Of a stretch of DNA of 64,000 nt, positions 8,711-17,060 are shown one piece after another. The notes under the pieces were generated by a model, which saw only the letters and a list, made by a program, of their open reading frames with translations, was not told the DNA's origin and did not search any database. A program made the translations under genes and the position numbers. The stretch lies in assembly GCF_018861755.1 (NCBI RefSeq), contig NZ_JAHLEF010000012.1, forward strand, positions 59,571 to 123,570. The letters are read 5' to 3'. The stretch's first letter is position 1. The number at the start of each line of letters is the position of its first letter. Origin of the DNA: Clostridium sp. CF012 (lineage in GTDB: Bacteria > Bacillota > Clostridia > Clostridiales > Clostridiaceae).

Positions 8711-9268
8711 TTATCTCTCTTTTCCTTCAAAAACTGCTGTAGTATCTTCTTTACCAAATATTAAGCTGCAAACTAAGAATCCTCCTCCTGCCAGTACCAC
8801 TGAAAGTAAAATTCCATATAAGATGAATCCAACTAAATGAACCGGAGTTATTACTGGTGCATTTTCAGGTTTTATTAAAAATGTGAAGAACGTTGAAGCT
8901 AGTCCCATAAATAATGCTGGTATATTTCCAAATATGCTCTTTTGTAAAAAGTTTTCATGAACCGTTAATATTGCGAATATAACTATTATAGGTGCAGCAA
9001 TATTCACTACTTCCGCTGATAAAAAGCCACCTAATACACCACTTAAAATTCCATTAACAAGAGCCCAAGCTACTCCACATAAATAGCAAACTATCATAGA
9101 TGGAATAACTTTAAACTCTGCTCCAAAAGCGAAAAATAATAACAAAGGCATAAATAGCATCCAAATGTAACCACCATAACCAAGCATACTCATAGGTTGC
9201 ATCATTAGTGTTAGTGCAATTGCACCATACAATGCTTGAACCAATTTAACTTTTCTATTTATAGACAT
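8711..9268 (-). CDS. DUF1097-like membrane protein, copy 1
   Basis: A 185-residue protein with about five or six hydrophobic helices and short loops: ALYGAIALTLMMQPMSMLGYGGY, MLFMPLLLFFAFGAEF, MIVCYLCGVAWALVNGIL, APIIVIFAILTVHE, IPALFMGLASTFFTFLI and LVGFILYGILLSVVLAGGGFL. The overall plan (small size, CY..G..WAL..., HE..., F.G...TF) resembles the DUF1097/YcdZ inner-membrane family. A paralogue (14.7 kb) precedes the chalcone isomerase gene. It lies between the enoate reductase and flavodoxin-fold genes in one operon. I infer membrane passage of flavonoids or phenolic acids; nothing in the sequence proves it. Confidence 0.7.
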   Translation of the reverse strand: MSINRKVKLVQALYGAIALTLMMQPMSMLGYGGYIWMLFMPLLLFFAFGAEFKVIPSMIVCYLCGVAWALVNGILSGVLGGFLSAEVVNIAAPIIVIFAILTVHENFLQKSIFGNIPALFMGLASTFFTFLIKPENAPVITPVHLVGFILYGILLSVVLAGGGFLVCSLIFGKEDTTAVFEGKER

Positions 9269-9288
9269 AATAAATTGCCCCCTTTTTT

Positions 9289-11289
9289 TTAAATTTCTAC
9301 TGCTGTATCAAACCCTGCATGAACTGCTGAATATACGTTACCAACTTGTTTACAATCCCCAATTATATACACTTCAGTTTCCGGTATTAAATGTCTAAGC
9401 GCAGTAACAACATCCTTTCGCGGTCTCATTCCTAATGCTAATACAACTGTATCTGCTTCAAATTCTTTCCACTGGAATTTAGAATTAATTGTTTTAATTC
9501 CCTTTTCAGTAATTTCTTCGAGTTTTGTATTTGTTACTACTTTAACGCGATTTTTCATAAGTAAAGACTGTAAGGAGAATCTATTAATCAAGGAAGAACC
9601 ATTTAAAAGAGCTTCAGGTCCCATCATTTCGAGTAGTGTAACATCCTTTCCTTCCATTGCAAGTGCTACAGCAGACTCTGCTCCTGTTAATCCGCCACCA
9701 ACAACAATGACCTTTTGTCCTACTTCTACTCTTCCGCAATCTACATCTCCAGCCCAATGCACGTGACTCATTTGTACTCCCGTAACATTTGGTATGAATG
9801 GCGTTGCACCTACTGCAATAATTAATGCATCTGTCTTGTTTTCTTTTAGAGTTTCTGCTGTTACTTCAGTGTTTAACTGAATTTTAGCTCCACATTTTAA
9901 AGTTTGCGCAACAATCCATTCTAAGTAGTTCTTTAAATCTTTTTTAAATTCAAGATCTGTTGCATGATTTAATGTACCACCTAGTTTACTATCTTTTTCA
10001 TAAAGAGTTACATCATGACCCCTTTCTACTGCTGTAAGTGCTGCTTGCATTCCTGCTGGTCCACCACCAATTATTGCAACTTTCTTCAGAGTTTCAGCCT
10101 TTTTAACTATTCCACCAAGATATTCTGTTTCCCGCCCATTCATTGGATTAACTGCGCAACGTGTCTTTTTAAAGAAGGCAGAGCGTCCACAACAAGTGTT
10201 ACAACGTACACATGGACGTACATCTTCTACTTTTCCAAGAGCACTTTTTCTCATGAATTCTGGATCAGCAACAAATGGTCTTGCCATTGCAACAAAGTCC
10301 ACTATTCCTCTTGAAAGTATTTCCTCTGCATTTTCTAAAGTCATAACAGATCCTACTGCTGTTACATATAAATCATCTCCAACTGCTTTTTTAATTTCTT
10401 CAGCATAATGTATATTTGGCATATATGGTACATAAAGTGGTTGAATCATATATTGAATTGTAAATGGATTTGGAAGCATACCAACTGAAACGTGAAGTAT
10501 ATCAATTTTATCTTTTATCATTTTTACAAACTGGATAACTTCATCAATTTTCATTTCGCCTTCAACTAATTCATCTGCACTGATTCTATATTCAAGAATA
10601 AAATCTTCGCCAACTTTTTTACGCACTGCCTCTAATAATTCAACACAAAAACGCGTTCTATTTTCAAAGCTTCCACCATATCTATCAACACGCTTGTTCA
10701 CATATGGTGATAAGAACTGTCCTGGAAGCATACCATGTGCTCCATGAATCATTACCATTTTAAAGCCACTGTCCTTACATCTAAGCGCTGCAGATGCATA
10801 ATCTTGAATAGTTTTATTAATTAGTGGAATACTCATTTCTTCAACTTCTGATGGTGTTTTTCCTTGAAGTTTTGAAAAGAATTCATCAATCTCTGCTGGC
10901 TTCGGAGTTGAACTTACTGGTTTTAATCCTTTAGTTGCTAAGTTCATAGAGTTTGCAAAACGACCACCATGGTTTAATTCAACAGAAATTAGTGCACCAT
11001 ATCTTTGAACCTCATCTGCTAAATCATCTAATCCCATCTTAACGTTATCATCACCTAAATTAAGTTGTCCTTCATGATCCATAGCATGTTCCCAGTTTAT
11101 AGCAGAGTCACCCACTGTAACAATTGCTGCACCACCTTTAGCAAATGGTCTGTAGAACTCAATTAGTTCTTTTGTTACCCATCCTTCTGGTGTTGCCATA
11201 CAGGGAACCATTGGTGCTACTTCAATTCTATTTTTAAATTCTACACCCTTTATTGTTATTGGTGAAAAAGCATGTTTGTAATTACTCAT
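9289..11289 (-). CDS. 2-enoate reductase-type FMN/FAD/4Fe-4S ene-reductase 1
   Basis: A 666-residue protein of the 2,4-dienoyl-CoA/2-enoate reductase class. The N-terminal 350 residues form an Old Yellow Enzyme TIM barrel (KNRIEVAPMVPCMATPEGWVT, MVMIHGAHGMLPGQFLSPYVN, NRTRFCVELLEAVR, AMARPFVADPEF). A Cys cluster CVRCNTCCGR then holds the 4Fe-4S centre. The C-terminal half has two dinucleotide folds (VAIIGGGPAGMQAA and VIVVGGGLTGAE). Eubacterium ramulus uses relatives of this kind to reduce chalcones or cleave flavanones to dihydrochalcones. With a PhlG-type hydrolase upstream this fits naringenin-to-phloretin chemistry. The start is ATG 11289, nine bases after GGAGAGG. The exact substrate is an inference. 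Confidence 0.85.
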   Translation of the reverse strand: MSNYKHAFSPITIKGVEFKNRIEVAPMVPCMATPEGWVTKELIEFYRPFAKGGAAIVTVGDSAINWEHAMDHEGQLNLGDDNVKMGLDDLADEVQRYGALISVELNHGGRFANSMNLATKGLKPVSSTPKPAEIDEFFSKLQGKTPSEVEEMSIPLINKTIQDYASAALRCKDSGFKMVMIHGAHGMLPGQFLSPYVNKRVDRYGGSFENRTRFCVELLEAVRKKVGEDFILEYRISADELVEGEMKIDEVIQFVKMIKDKIDILHVSVGMLPNPFTIQYMIQPLYVPYMPNIHYAEEIKKAVGDDLYVTAVGSVMTLENAEEILSRGIVDFVAMARPFVADPEFMRKSALGKVEDVRPCVRCNTCCGRSAFFKKTRCAVNPMNGRETEYLGGIVKKAETLKKVAIIGGGPAGMQAALTAVERGHDVTLYEKDSKLGGTLNHATDLEFKKDLKNYLEWIVAQTLKCGAKIQLNTEVTAETLKENKTDALIIAVGATPFIPNVTGVQMSHVHWAGDVDCGRVEVGQKVIVVGGGLTGAESAVALAMEGKDVTLLEMMGPEALLNGSSLINRFSLQSLLMKNRVKVVTNTKLEEITEKGIKTINSKFQWKEFEADTVVLALGMRPRKDVVTALRHLIPETEVYIIGDCKQVGNVYSAVHAGFDTAVEI

Positions 11290-11377
11290 TGTTTTCATCC
11301 TCTCCTTAAATTCAATTATTAATAGTTTTAAATGGCATTCATTTTTTGCTTATTATTTACTTTCTGCAAAAACTGAC

Positions 11378-12196
11378 TTAGCCTATTTTACCTTCCATTT
11401 CCTTATATAAACTTGGCAAGATTGCAGCTAAATTGCTATACTCTTCCACATTATGAAATGCAAGTCCCATAGGAGCCTGTATAGGAATTTGCATTCCTTC
11501 TGGAAGTAACTTGCAGGGCTTTTTATCAATCATGTGATAGCCCATCCAAAATCTAGAACGGGACTCTACTCCCCCTGGTATTTCTCTAAAATAATGAAGC
11601 ATTATGGCAGGAGCTTTAGGTCCACCTTTTCTAGAGCTGGAAACTCCATTACCTGCAACTACTGTACTTGATTTTGAATTTAATTCAACCATATCAAAAC
11701 CCAGTTCTTCAGCCTTTAAAAATGAAATTTGAATATCTTCTGGTCCATTTCCAGTATCTTCTATTACATAATGGGTACGACCTTGATATTTTTCTAGCAT
11801 AGGAGTAGCTGGGTCAAGTATTTTTGCTCGATCTCCCTCGCTAATATCTATGCCATAATGTCCTTTTCGAAACCATAGCATATAACGTAAGTCTTCAAGA
11901 CTATGCCATGCAAACCACCAATTAATCATTTCTAATGTTACTCCTGGAAATTTGTTATTCACAGCAACATAACCTGTACCATTTGGAAGCACACAATAGC
12001 CTGTCTCCACCTCGCCATATCCCTCTTTCAGCAATTCGTTTACATTTTCTGGCATTAAGGCTTTGCTTGGATCCATTGAGCCCTTGTGGAGAACTTGCAT
12101 TAATTCTGAATTTGGATTCACAATTGGTTGATTAAAATACTTTACATAGCTTTTTTGCTTTTCTAGTGTAGTTAATTCTGTTCTAAGCTCTTTCAT
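11378..12196 (-). CDS. Phloretin hydrolase/PhlG-family C-C hydrolase 1
   Basis: A 272-residue protein of the DAPG hydrolase (PhlG)/phloretin hydrolase family. These zinc enzymes cleave the aryl-acyl C-C bond and release phloroglucinol plus a carboxylic acid. Visible signatures are FPGVTLEMINWWFAWHSL, a putative ligand His114 (FRKGHYG), an acidic residue near 147 (HYVIEDTGNG), ESRSRFWMGYH and the late HNVEE (His248, Glu252), which matches the His-x3-Glu ligand pair of PhlG. It is the first gene of a five-gene operon with ene-reductase, flavodoxin-fold and two membrane-protein genes. ATG 12196 is preceded by GGGGAAG. No sigma-54 promoter is seen upstream, so LysR control is more likely. Confidence 0.85.
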   Translation of the reverse strand: MKELRTELTTLEKQKSYVKYFNQPIVNPNSELMQVLHKGSMDPSKALMPENVNELLKEGYGEVETGYCVLPNGTGYVAVNNKFPGVTLEMINWWFAWHSLEDLRYMLWFRKGHYGIDISEGDRAKILDPATPMLEKYQGRTHYVIEDTGNGPEDIQISFLKAEELGFDMVELNSKSSTVVAGNGVSSSRKGGPKAPAIMLHYFREIPGGVESRSRFWMGYHMIDKKPCKLLPEGMQIPIQAPMGLAFHNVEEYSNLAAILPSLYKEMEGKIG

Positions 12197-12292
12197 CCTA
12201 AATCTTCCCCTTATAAAATTATTTTTATATTTTAGATTTAAGCTATAGTCCACTATAATTTATAGACTTACTTTGTTTATATTTTATCAATA

Positions 12293-12309
12293 TTCAAATC
12301 AATGTTGAA
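12293..12309 (-). promoter_or_regulatory. Candidate LysR-type operator
   Basis: The dyad TTCAA-N7-TTGAA lies about 95 bases upstream of the first hydrolase gene and downstream of the LysR gene's terminator. LysR proteins often bind interrupted dyads of this size. Evidence is weak in AT-rich DNA. Confidence 0.25.
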
Positions 12310-12395
12310 ATACCCATTTGGAATTAGTCTTATGCTTTTAAGCTATTAAATACTAAACGGAAATGTTAACCTATCATTTCATTAATGCTAACGTC

Positions 12396-12432
12396 AAAAA
12401 ATCCTCTAGGAAGATATCTCCCTAGAGGACTC
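12396..12432 (-). terminator. Terminator of the LysR gene
   Basis: TCCTCTAGG (12402-12410) pairs with CCTAGAGGA (12421-12429); on the minus strand a T run follows. Confidence 0.8.
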
Positions 12433-12440
12433 TAATTTTT

Positions 12441-13343
12441 CTATAATTCTATTTCGTCCAAAACGCAATTTGTAAATAGTGGAATACCAGGATTCATATT
12501 TTCCTTCTTCCAGGCCATAATAACATTTACAAAATCATCCTCCACCTTGAAAACCTTCAGATTATCCACATTTGATATTCTAACTTTAGAATCAAATAAA
12601 GCCACACCTATGCCCATCTCCACGCAAAGCAGCACAGATTCTACATTTGGCAATTGTTTCACTATTTTTGGAGTAAATCCATTTTTTCTACAAATGCTTA
12701 TTATAGCGTCGAAACCATTGGGTGATTCATCTCTTGAGATGATAACAAAAGCTTCCTCTTTCAGATCTTTAATGGTTACATTCTCTTGCATAGCCAATGG
12801 GTTGGATGCTTCCATTACAATATAGGAGTTCCCCTTATGTACAGTATTGTAAAGAATTCCAAGAGAATCATCGCTTTCAAAGGAAAGAGTAAAGATGATA
12901 TCTAGTACTTCATTCACAAGTTTTTCTCTTAGTGACTTAAAAGTATGTCTTTCGAAAACCAGATTTACACTTTCATACTTTTCTTTAAATCTTTTTATAA
13001 TCAAAGGTAAAAAACCACTGATATTCATAGTCTCCAAACAACCTATACTTATAGTGCTGTTTTCCCCTAAATCAGGTTGCCTTGCTTTTTCTATGGCACT
13101 TTCAATATGTTCAATTACTCCACCTAGTTCTTTAAGAAGAACTACTCCTGCAGGTGTCAACCGAACATCCCTTTTTGTTCTTAAAAAAAGTTGCACTCCT
13201 ATTTCATTTTATAATATTGCAATTTGCTTACTTAAAGAAGGTTGTGAAACATATAAACTTTTTGCAGCCTCTGTAAAACTTAAATGCCTTGCCACTGCAA
13301 AGAAATATTCAATTTGAAGTAAAGTAATTCCTTTATAATTCAC
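12441..13343 (-). pseudogene. LysR-family regulator with an in-frame stop codon
   Basis: The frame encodes a typical 300-residue LysR protein: N-terminal helix-turn-helix (QIEYFFAVARHLSFTEAAKSLYVSQPSLSKQIAIL) and a C-terminal co-inducer domain (STISIGCLETMNISGFLPLII...). After residue 44 (IAIL) a TAA stop (13209-13211) replaces what is normally GAA, since the text resumes at once in the same frame with NEIGVQLFLRTKRDVRLTPAG. One G-to-T change explains it. The start is a GTG at 13343 preceded by GGAGGT. The rest of the frame is intact, so the mutation is recent, is a sequencing error, or is suppressed. Its place upstream of the hydrolase operon suggests it was that operon's regulator. Confidence 0.8.
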
Positions 13344-13619
13344 AACACTACCTCCGTATAAAATTTTTAGTGTTTCGTAAGTTAAATCATCACCTGTACA
13401 TCTGTTCATCTTCTTCGAAGCTGCACTATTAATTTCCTTATGAAACTTTTTCACATTATAGTATCATTTTATGCGAATTTTCACTTATATACAATATAGA
13501 AAATACATATTTACAATATTAAACTTAATTTCTATTAGATATATGTGTTTCATTTTAAATATATAAAAATAACCCCATTGAATAGACACAGCTCTTGATG
13601 TGGAAATTTGTATAATCAG

Positions 13620-13657
13620 AAAAACATTACCACATATTCTATTGTGATAATGTTTTT
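13620..13657 (-). terminator. Terminator of the chalcone isomerase operon
   Basis: AAAAACATTACCACA pairs with TGTGATAATGTTTTT around an 8-base loop, directly after the stop at 13680 on the minus strand. Confidence 0.8.
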
Positions 13658-13679
13658 CTTATTTATATAACAAATTTTT

Positions 13680-14531
13680 TTAACGCATTGGAAGATATCC
13701 GCGATATTGTGTAAAGTTATCACTTTCAGCTATATCTGTTAAGAATATACTTGAAATTTCAAATCTAGGTTTTAAATAAGGAAACTCATCACAAGTAGCC
13801 CAAGATGGTTTTTTAATGGCCTTATCCACTGCTGCTCTATGCCAACCTGAAGGACAGTTAAACCACATTTCAACTACTCTTTGGTATGGGCAGTGATTAA
13901 TATCCTGCATAACTTTGCTTGTCAATATTCTATTTACATCTGCAGACTCTTGGAACTTTGGTATAACTTCTTCAAATAACCATTTATCTCCTTCTTCCAT
14001 AGATACACCATCTGGATATTTCATAACAAACTGCCAGCGATAGTTAGGTCCATCCCCCATAGTTCTTCCTGCACCTTTTAAATCTTCTTCCCAGCAAAGA
14101 GGTACAAAGGCCCAGATAAATGGAGGCATACCATTATTACCGCCTGTTGTTCTTGCGTCATCTCCACCAAGCTTCTCCTCTTTTTTACCTTCAAGAACTG
14201 CTACTTCATTATCATCTGGAATAGTACCTTGCCATTTTAATACATCTATTGGAAAATATTCACTCATAGTTTTATTTTTAAATTCAGGTGTCAATGGGTT
14301 AACCATCCAATAATGCTCTGTTAGCTGCATTCTGCAAGTTCCAAATCTTTCTCCCTCTGGTGGTGTTGGTAATGCTGGATAAAATGCATACTTACTAACG
14401 TATGTTCCAAATTGCGCTATACTTTCTGGTATATGATGGTAGTAAAGCCAATGCTTTAGCATATGTCTATAATCCTCTTTTACTACATCTACATAAATAA
14501 GACTTCTCATTGGGTTAAATTCTATTGCCAT
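13680..14531 (-). CDS. Bacterial chalcone isomerase
   Basis: A 283-residue protein that closely resembles the chalcone isomerase of Eubacterium ramulus in length and motifs: PMRSLIYVD, EDYR, HHIPES, YVSKYAFYPALPTPP, RFG..RMQLTEHYW, KGAGRTM, GDKWLFEEVIPKFQ, KPSWATCDEFPYLKP, and the C-terminal YRGYLPMR. His33 (in HHIPES) fits the catalytic His of that enzyme. The fold is a duplicated ferredoxin-like barrel, unrelated to plant chalcone isomerase. It interconverts flavanones and chalcones (and taxifolin with alphitonin), opening the C ring before reduction and hydrolysis. It forms an operon with a DUF1097-like membrane protein behind a sigma-54 promoter. Identification is by remembered sequence, not a search. 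Confidence 0.85.
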   Translation of the reverse strand: MAIEFNPMRSLIYVDVVKEDYRHMLKHWLYYHHIPESIAQFGTYVSKYAFYPALPTPPEGERFGTCRMQLTEHYWMVNPLTPEFKNKTMSEYFPIDVLKWQGTIPDDNEVAVLEGKKEEKLGGDDARTTGGNNGMPPFIWAFVPLCWEEDLKGAGRTMGDGPNYRWQFVMKYPDGVSMEEGDKWLFEEVIPKFQESADVNRILTSKVMQDINHCPYQRVVEMWFNCPSGWHRAAVDKAIKKPSWATCDEFPYLKPRFEISSIFLTDIAESDNFTQYRGYLPMR

Positions 14532-14651
14532 ATTAATATCCTCCTTAAATTTTCTTAATTTCTATATTGTATACCTTCTCTTTTTATAGAGAAAATTAAA
14601 TAAACAAATTTGGTATGTAACAAATTCTTTTATATAAATAAGAAATCAGTA

Positions 14652-15218
14652 CTACATTGATTTTTCTTCTGCATGTCCACCAAACACATATTTAGGCCAA
14701 TCCTTGCCTAAAAATACATTGCATAGTGCACCCCCACCTAATACTAATATGCTGCTCATAAATAAACCATAAATAAAAAATACAAATAAATGAACTGGTG
14801 TAATGGCTGGAGCGTTTGCTGGCTGAATAGAAAATATAAAGAATGTTTCAGCTAGTCCCAAAAATAATGCTGGTACACATCCAAATATAGTATCTCTTAA
14901 CAAGTTTTCATGAACAGTTAATATAGAAAATATTATTACAATTGTAAGTGCTATACCGGGTACCCATGCTGGTAAACCTTTCATTGCTCCCATCAATACC
15001 CCATTTAAAAGTGCCCATAAAATTCCAATAGGATAGCACACTATTAAAGTTGGAATTTTTTTGAAATCTGCCCCCATTGCAAAGAATAACAGTAATACCA
15101 CAAATAACATCCAATTATAATTACCAAAACCTAAAGCACCCATAGGTTGCATTAGAAGTGTCAGTATAACCGCACCGAAAGCTGCTTGGATTAATAAAGC
15201 TTTTCTTTTAATTGACAT
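14652..15218 (-). CDS. DUF1097-like membrane protein, copy 2
   Basis: A 188-residue paralogue of the 8.7 kb gene. It shares the opening (SIKRKALLIQAAFGAVILTLLMQPMGALGFGNY), CYPIGILWALLNGVL, FSILTVHEN, FGCVPALFLGLAETFF and a hydrophobic C-terminus ending in a charged tail. About five or six membrane helices are expected. The ATG at 15218 is preceded by GGGGAGATG; the upstream in-frame codons lie over the sigma-54 promoter, which rules out the longer start. Genomic pairing with chalcone isomerase suggests a role in taking up or exporting flavonoid compounds; this is inferred from context only. Confidence 0.7.
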   Translation of the reverse strand: MSIKRKALLIQAAFGAVILTLLMQPMGALGFGNYNWMLFVVLLLFFAMGADFKKIPTLIVCYPIGILWALLNGVLMGAMKGLPAWVPGIALTIVIIFSILTVHENLLRDTIFGCVPALFLGLAETFFIFSIQPANAPAITPVHLFVFFIYGLFMSSILVLGGGALCNVFLGKDWPKYVFGGHAEEKSM

Positions 15219-15261
15219 AAAATCATCTCCCCTTTTATTTATTATTAGGTAATTTATATTA

Positions 15262-15277
15262 CGCATGTTTCATGCCA
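15262..15277 (-). promoter_or_regulatory. Sigma-54 promoter of the membrane protein-chalcone isomerase operon
   Basis: On the minus strand this reads TGGCATGAAACATGCG. It has the -24 GG and -12 GC with the required ten-base spacing. Together with the 15283-15298 palindrome and the terminator at 15453-15493 it fills the gene-free stretch 15219-15526. Confidence 0.75.
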
Positions 15278-15282
15278 AGTTG

Positions 15283-15298
15283 TCAGTAATTTTACTGA
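15283..15298. promoter_or_regulatory. Palindrome TCAGTA-ATTT-TACTGA next to the sigma-54 promoter
   Basis: A perfect 6-4-6 palindrome centred about 15 bases upstream of the -24 element. It has the same 6-4-6 architecture as the activator sites at 41.1 kb but another sequence. It is too close for a classical enhancer and could be a repressor site. A near match to the 41.1 kb site (AATACA-TTTT-AGTATT) lies at 15494-15509. Confidence 0.4.
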
Positions 15299-15452
15299 TG
15301 TATTTTCTAAAGCCTCGCTAATCCTTGCAAATTCTCACTTCTTACAACTAATCTTTTATAAAATTTGATTTTCACCTCTCATGCCAGAAACTATTTATGA
15401 AAACGTTACCTCCACTATTGTGGTTATGATGAATTTTTTCATTATATTTTAC

Positions 15453-15493
15453 AATAAAAAACAGTAAAATCACCATTCTAGTGCTTTTACTGT
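15453..15493 (-). terminator. Terminator of the activator gene 15527-17041
   Basis: ACAGTAAAA (15461-15469) pairs with TTTTACTGT (15485-15493); on the minus strand TTTTTATTG follows. Confidence 0.7.
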
Positions 15494-15526
15494 AATACAT
15501 TTTAGTATTTATAGTAATGATTTTTT

Positions 15527-17041
15527 TCATCGCCATTTACTAATTCCAAGTACCTTAGCTTTTTTTACTACAGTAGACTGCTTTATTCCTAATACCACCG
15601 CAGCTTTATATGTGCTTCCATATTTCTTTAATGCTTTTTCAATAATATCCTTCTCTAATGAATTAACAGCATCTTTCAAAGTAATATTGCTATTATCAAT
15701 AATGTCACTGAAAAATGTATCCTTACCCAAAGTGTTAATAATATTACTTTTTTTAATAATAATTTCATCATCAATTACCACTAAACGCTCTATTATATTC
15801 TGAAGTTCCCTAACATTCCCTGGCCAATCATAGTATTCAAGTGTTTCCATGGCAGTTTTTTCAAAGCTCTTACGCTTACAATATTTTTTATTAGATTTTT
15901 CTAGAAAATGATAAGCTAGTATTGAAATATCCTCTCTTCTTTCCCTAAGCGGCAATAAACTGATTGGAAAAACATTTAATCTATAATATAAGTCTTCTCT
16001 AAAAACACCTTTCCTTATTTGCTGCTGTAAATTTTGATTTGTGGCTGCAATTACTCTTACATCCACTTTTATAGAATTTGTTCCTCCAACTCTAGTAATT
16101 TCCTTTTCTTGAAGAACACGAAGAATCTTTGACTGCATTTTTAGAGGCATTTCACCTATTTCATCTAACAAAATCGTACCACCATCAGCCATTTGAAATA
16201 GTCCTAATTTGTCCTTACGTTCAGCTCCTGTAAATGCACCTTTTACATATCCAAATAGTTCCGACTCGAGTAATGCCTCTGGTATTGCTGAACAATTTAC
16301 TTTTATATATGGTCCATTTTTTCTTATACTATTCTTATATATTTCTCTTGCAACAACCTCTTTTCCAACACCAGTTTCTCCCGTTATGAGCACAGTTACA
16401 TCCGTTTTCGCCACTTGCTTAATTGTATGTCTAATTTTTTCTACTCCAACAGCTTTTCCAACTAAATCTGTTTGCATTTGACTTTCTCTTAAATACTTTA
16501 ACTCATTAAGGTATATTTCTTTATCATTCTCAAGCGTTTCAAGTTTTTTCTTTAGTTTAATAAATTCAGTTACATCTCTAATGATAGTGACTACAAATGA
16601 TATTTCTCCGCACTCATCAAAAAAAGGAGATCCTGTCATAATAACTGTTTTGTTCATTCTTTCAATCCTAGTTATAATTGAAGTCTCTTTTTTTTCTTCT
16701 AGCGCTATAATTCCTACTGCTCTTGGCTTTTTACTTTCAAGCACTTTATTATCAATTTGATTAAGTATGGCCATCATGGGCATCTTATCCTTATGATCTA
16801 GTACTAAAAAAGCTTCTTCTTTGTTATATATTTCCATATCCCATACATTTTGCATCTTTCTTCCGATTAACTTAGATTCTTCTATTCCAATAATATCTGC
16901 AAAGCATTTATTTACGTCAACAATAACTCCATTTTTATCTATTACATAAACCCCATCAGATACTATGTTGGCAATAGCAAAAAAATCTATTAAATTTCTT
17001 TTATACATGGTATTTTTTTCTATTACATGTCTATTTCCCAT
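15527..17041 (-). CDS. Sigma-54-dependent PAS/AAA+/TyrR-type activator 1
   Basis: A protein of about 504 residues. An N-terminal PAS-like sensor (IANIVSDGVYVIDKNGVIVDVNKCF) and a second sensory stretch lead to a coiled coil (KLKKKLETLENDKEIYLNEL). The AAA+ domain has Walker A GETGVGKE, the sigma-54 contact loop GAFTGA and Walker B GGTILLDEIGEM. The C-terminal TyrR-type helix-turn-helix (YGSTYKAAVVLGIKQSTVV) ends the protein. It has close paralogues at 35.1 and 41.3 kb with the same domain order, so the PAS regions probably sense related phenolic ligands. It lies between the chalcone isomerase operon and the PrpR-like activator, 19 bases after that gene's stop, so the two are probably co-transcribed. 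Confidence 0.9.
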   Translation of the reverse strand: MGNRHVIEKNTMYKRNLIDFFAIANIVSDGVYVIDKNGVIVDVNKCFADIIGIEESKLIGRKMQNVWDMEIYNKEEAFLVLDHKDKMPMMAILNQIDNKVLESKKPRAVGIIALEEKKETSIITRIERMNKTVIMTGSPFFDECGEISFVVTIIRDVTEFIKLKKKLETLENDKEIYLNELKYLRESQMQTDLVGKAVGVEKIRHTIKQVAKTDVTVLITGETGVGKEVVAREIYKNSIRKNGPYIKVNCSAIPEALLESELFGYVKGAFTGAERKDKLGLFQMADGGTILLDEIGEMPLKMQSKILRVLQEKEITRVGGTNSIKVDVRVIAATNQNLQQQIRKGVFREDLYYRLNVFPISLLPLRERREDISILAYHFLEKSNKKYCKRKSFEKTAMETLEYYDWPGNVRELQNIIERLVVIDDEIIIKKSNIINTLGKDTFFSDIIDNSNITLKDAVNSLEKDIIEKALKKYGSTYKAAVVLGIKQSTVVKKAKVLGISKWR

Positions 17042-17060
17042 CACTATTCACCCTTCTATC

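Noticed and set aside
15380..15400. Second sigma-54-like element (ATGCCA on the plus strand)
   Set aside because: The -12 GC is missing at the required spacing.
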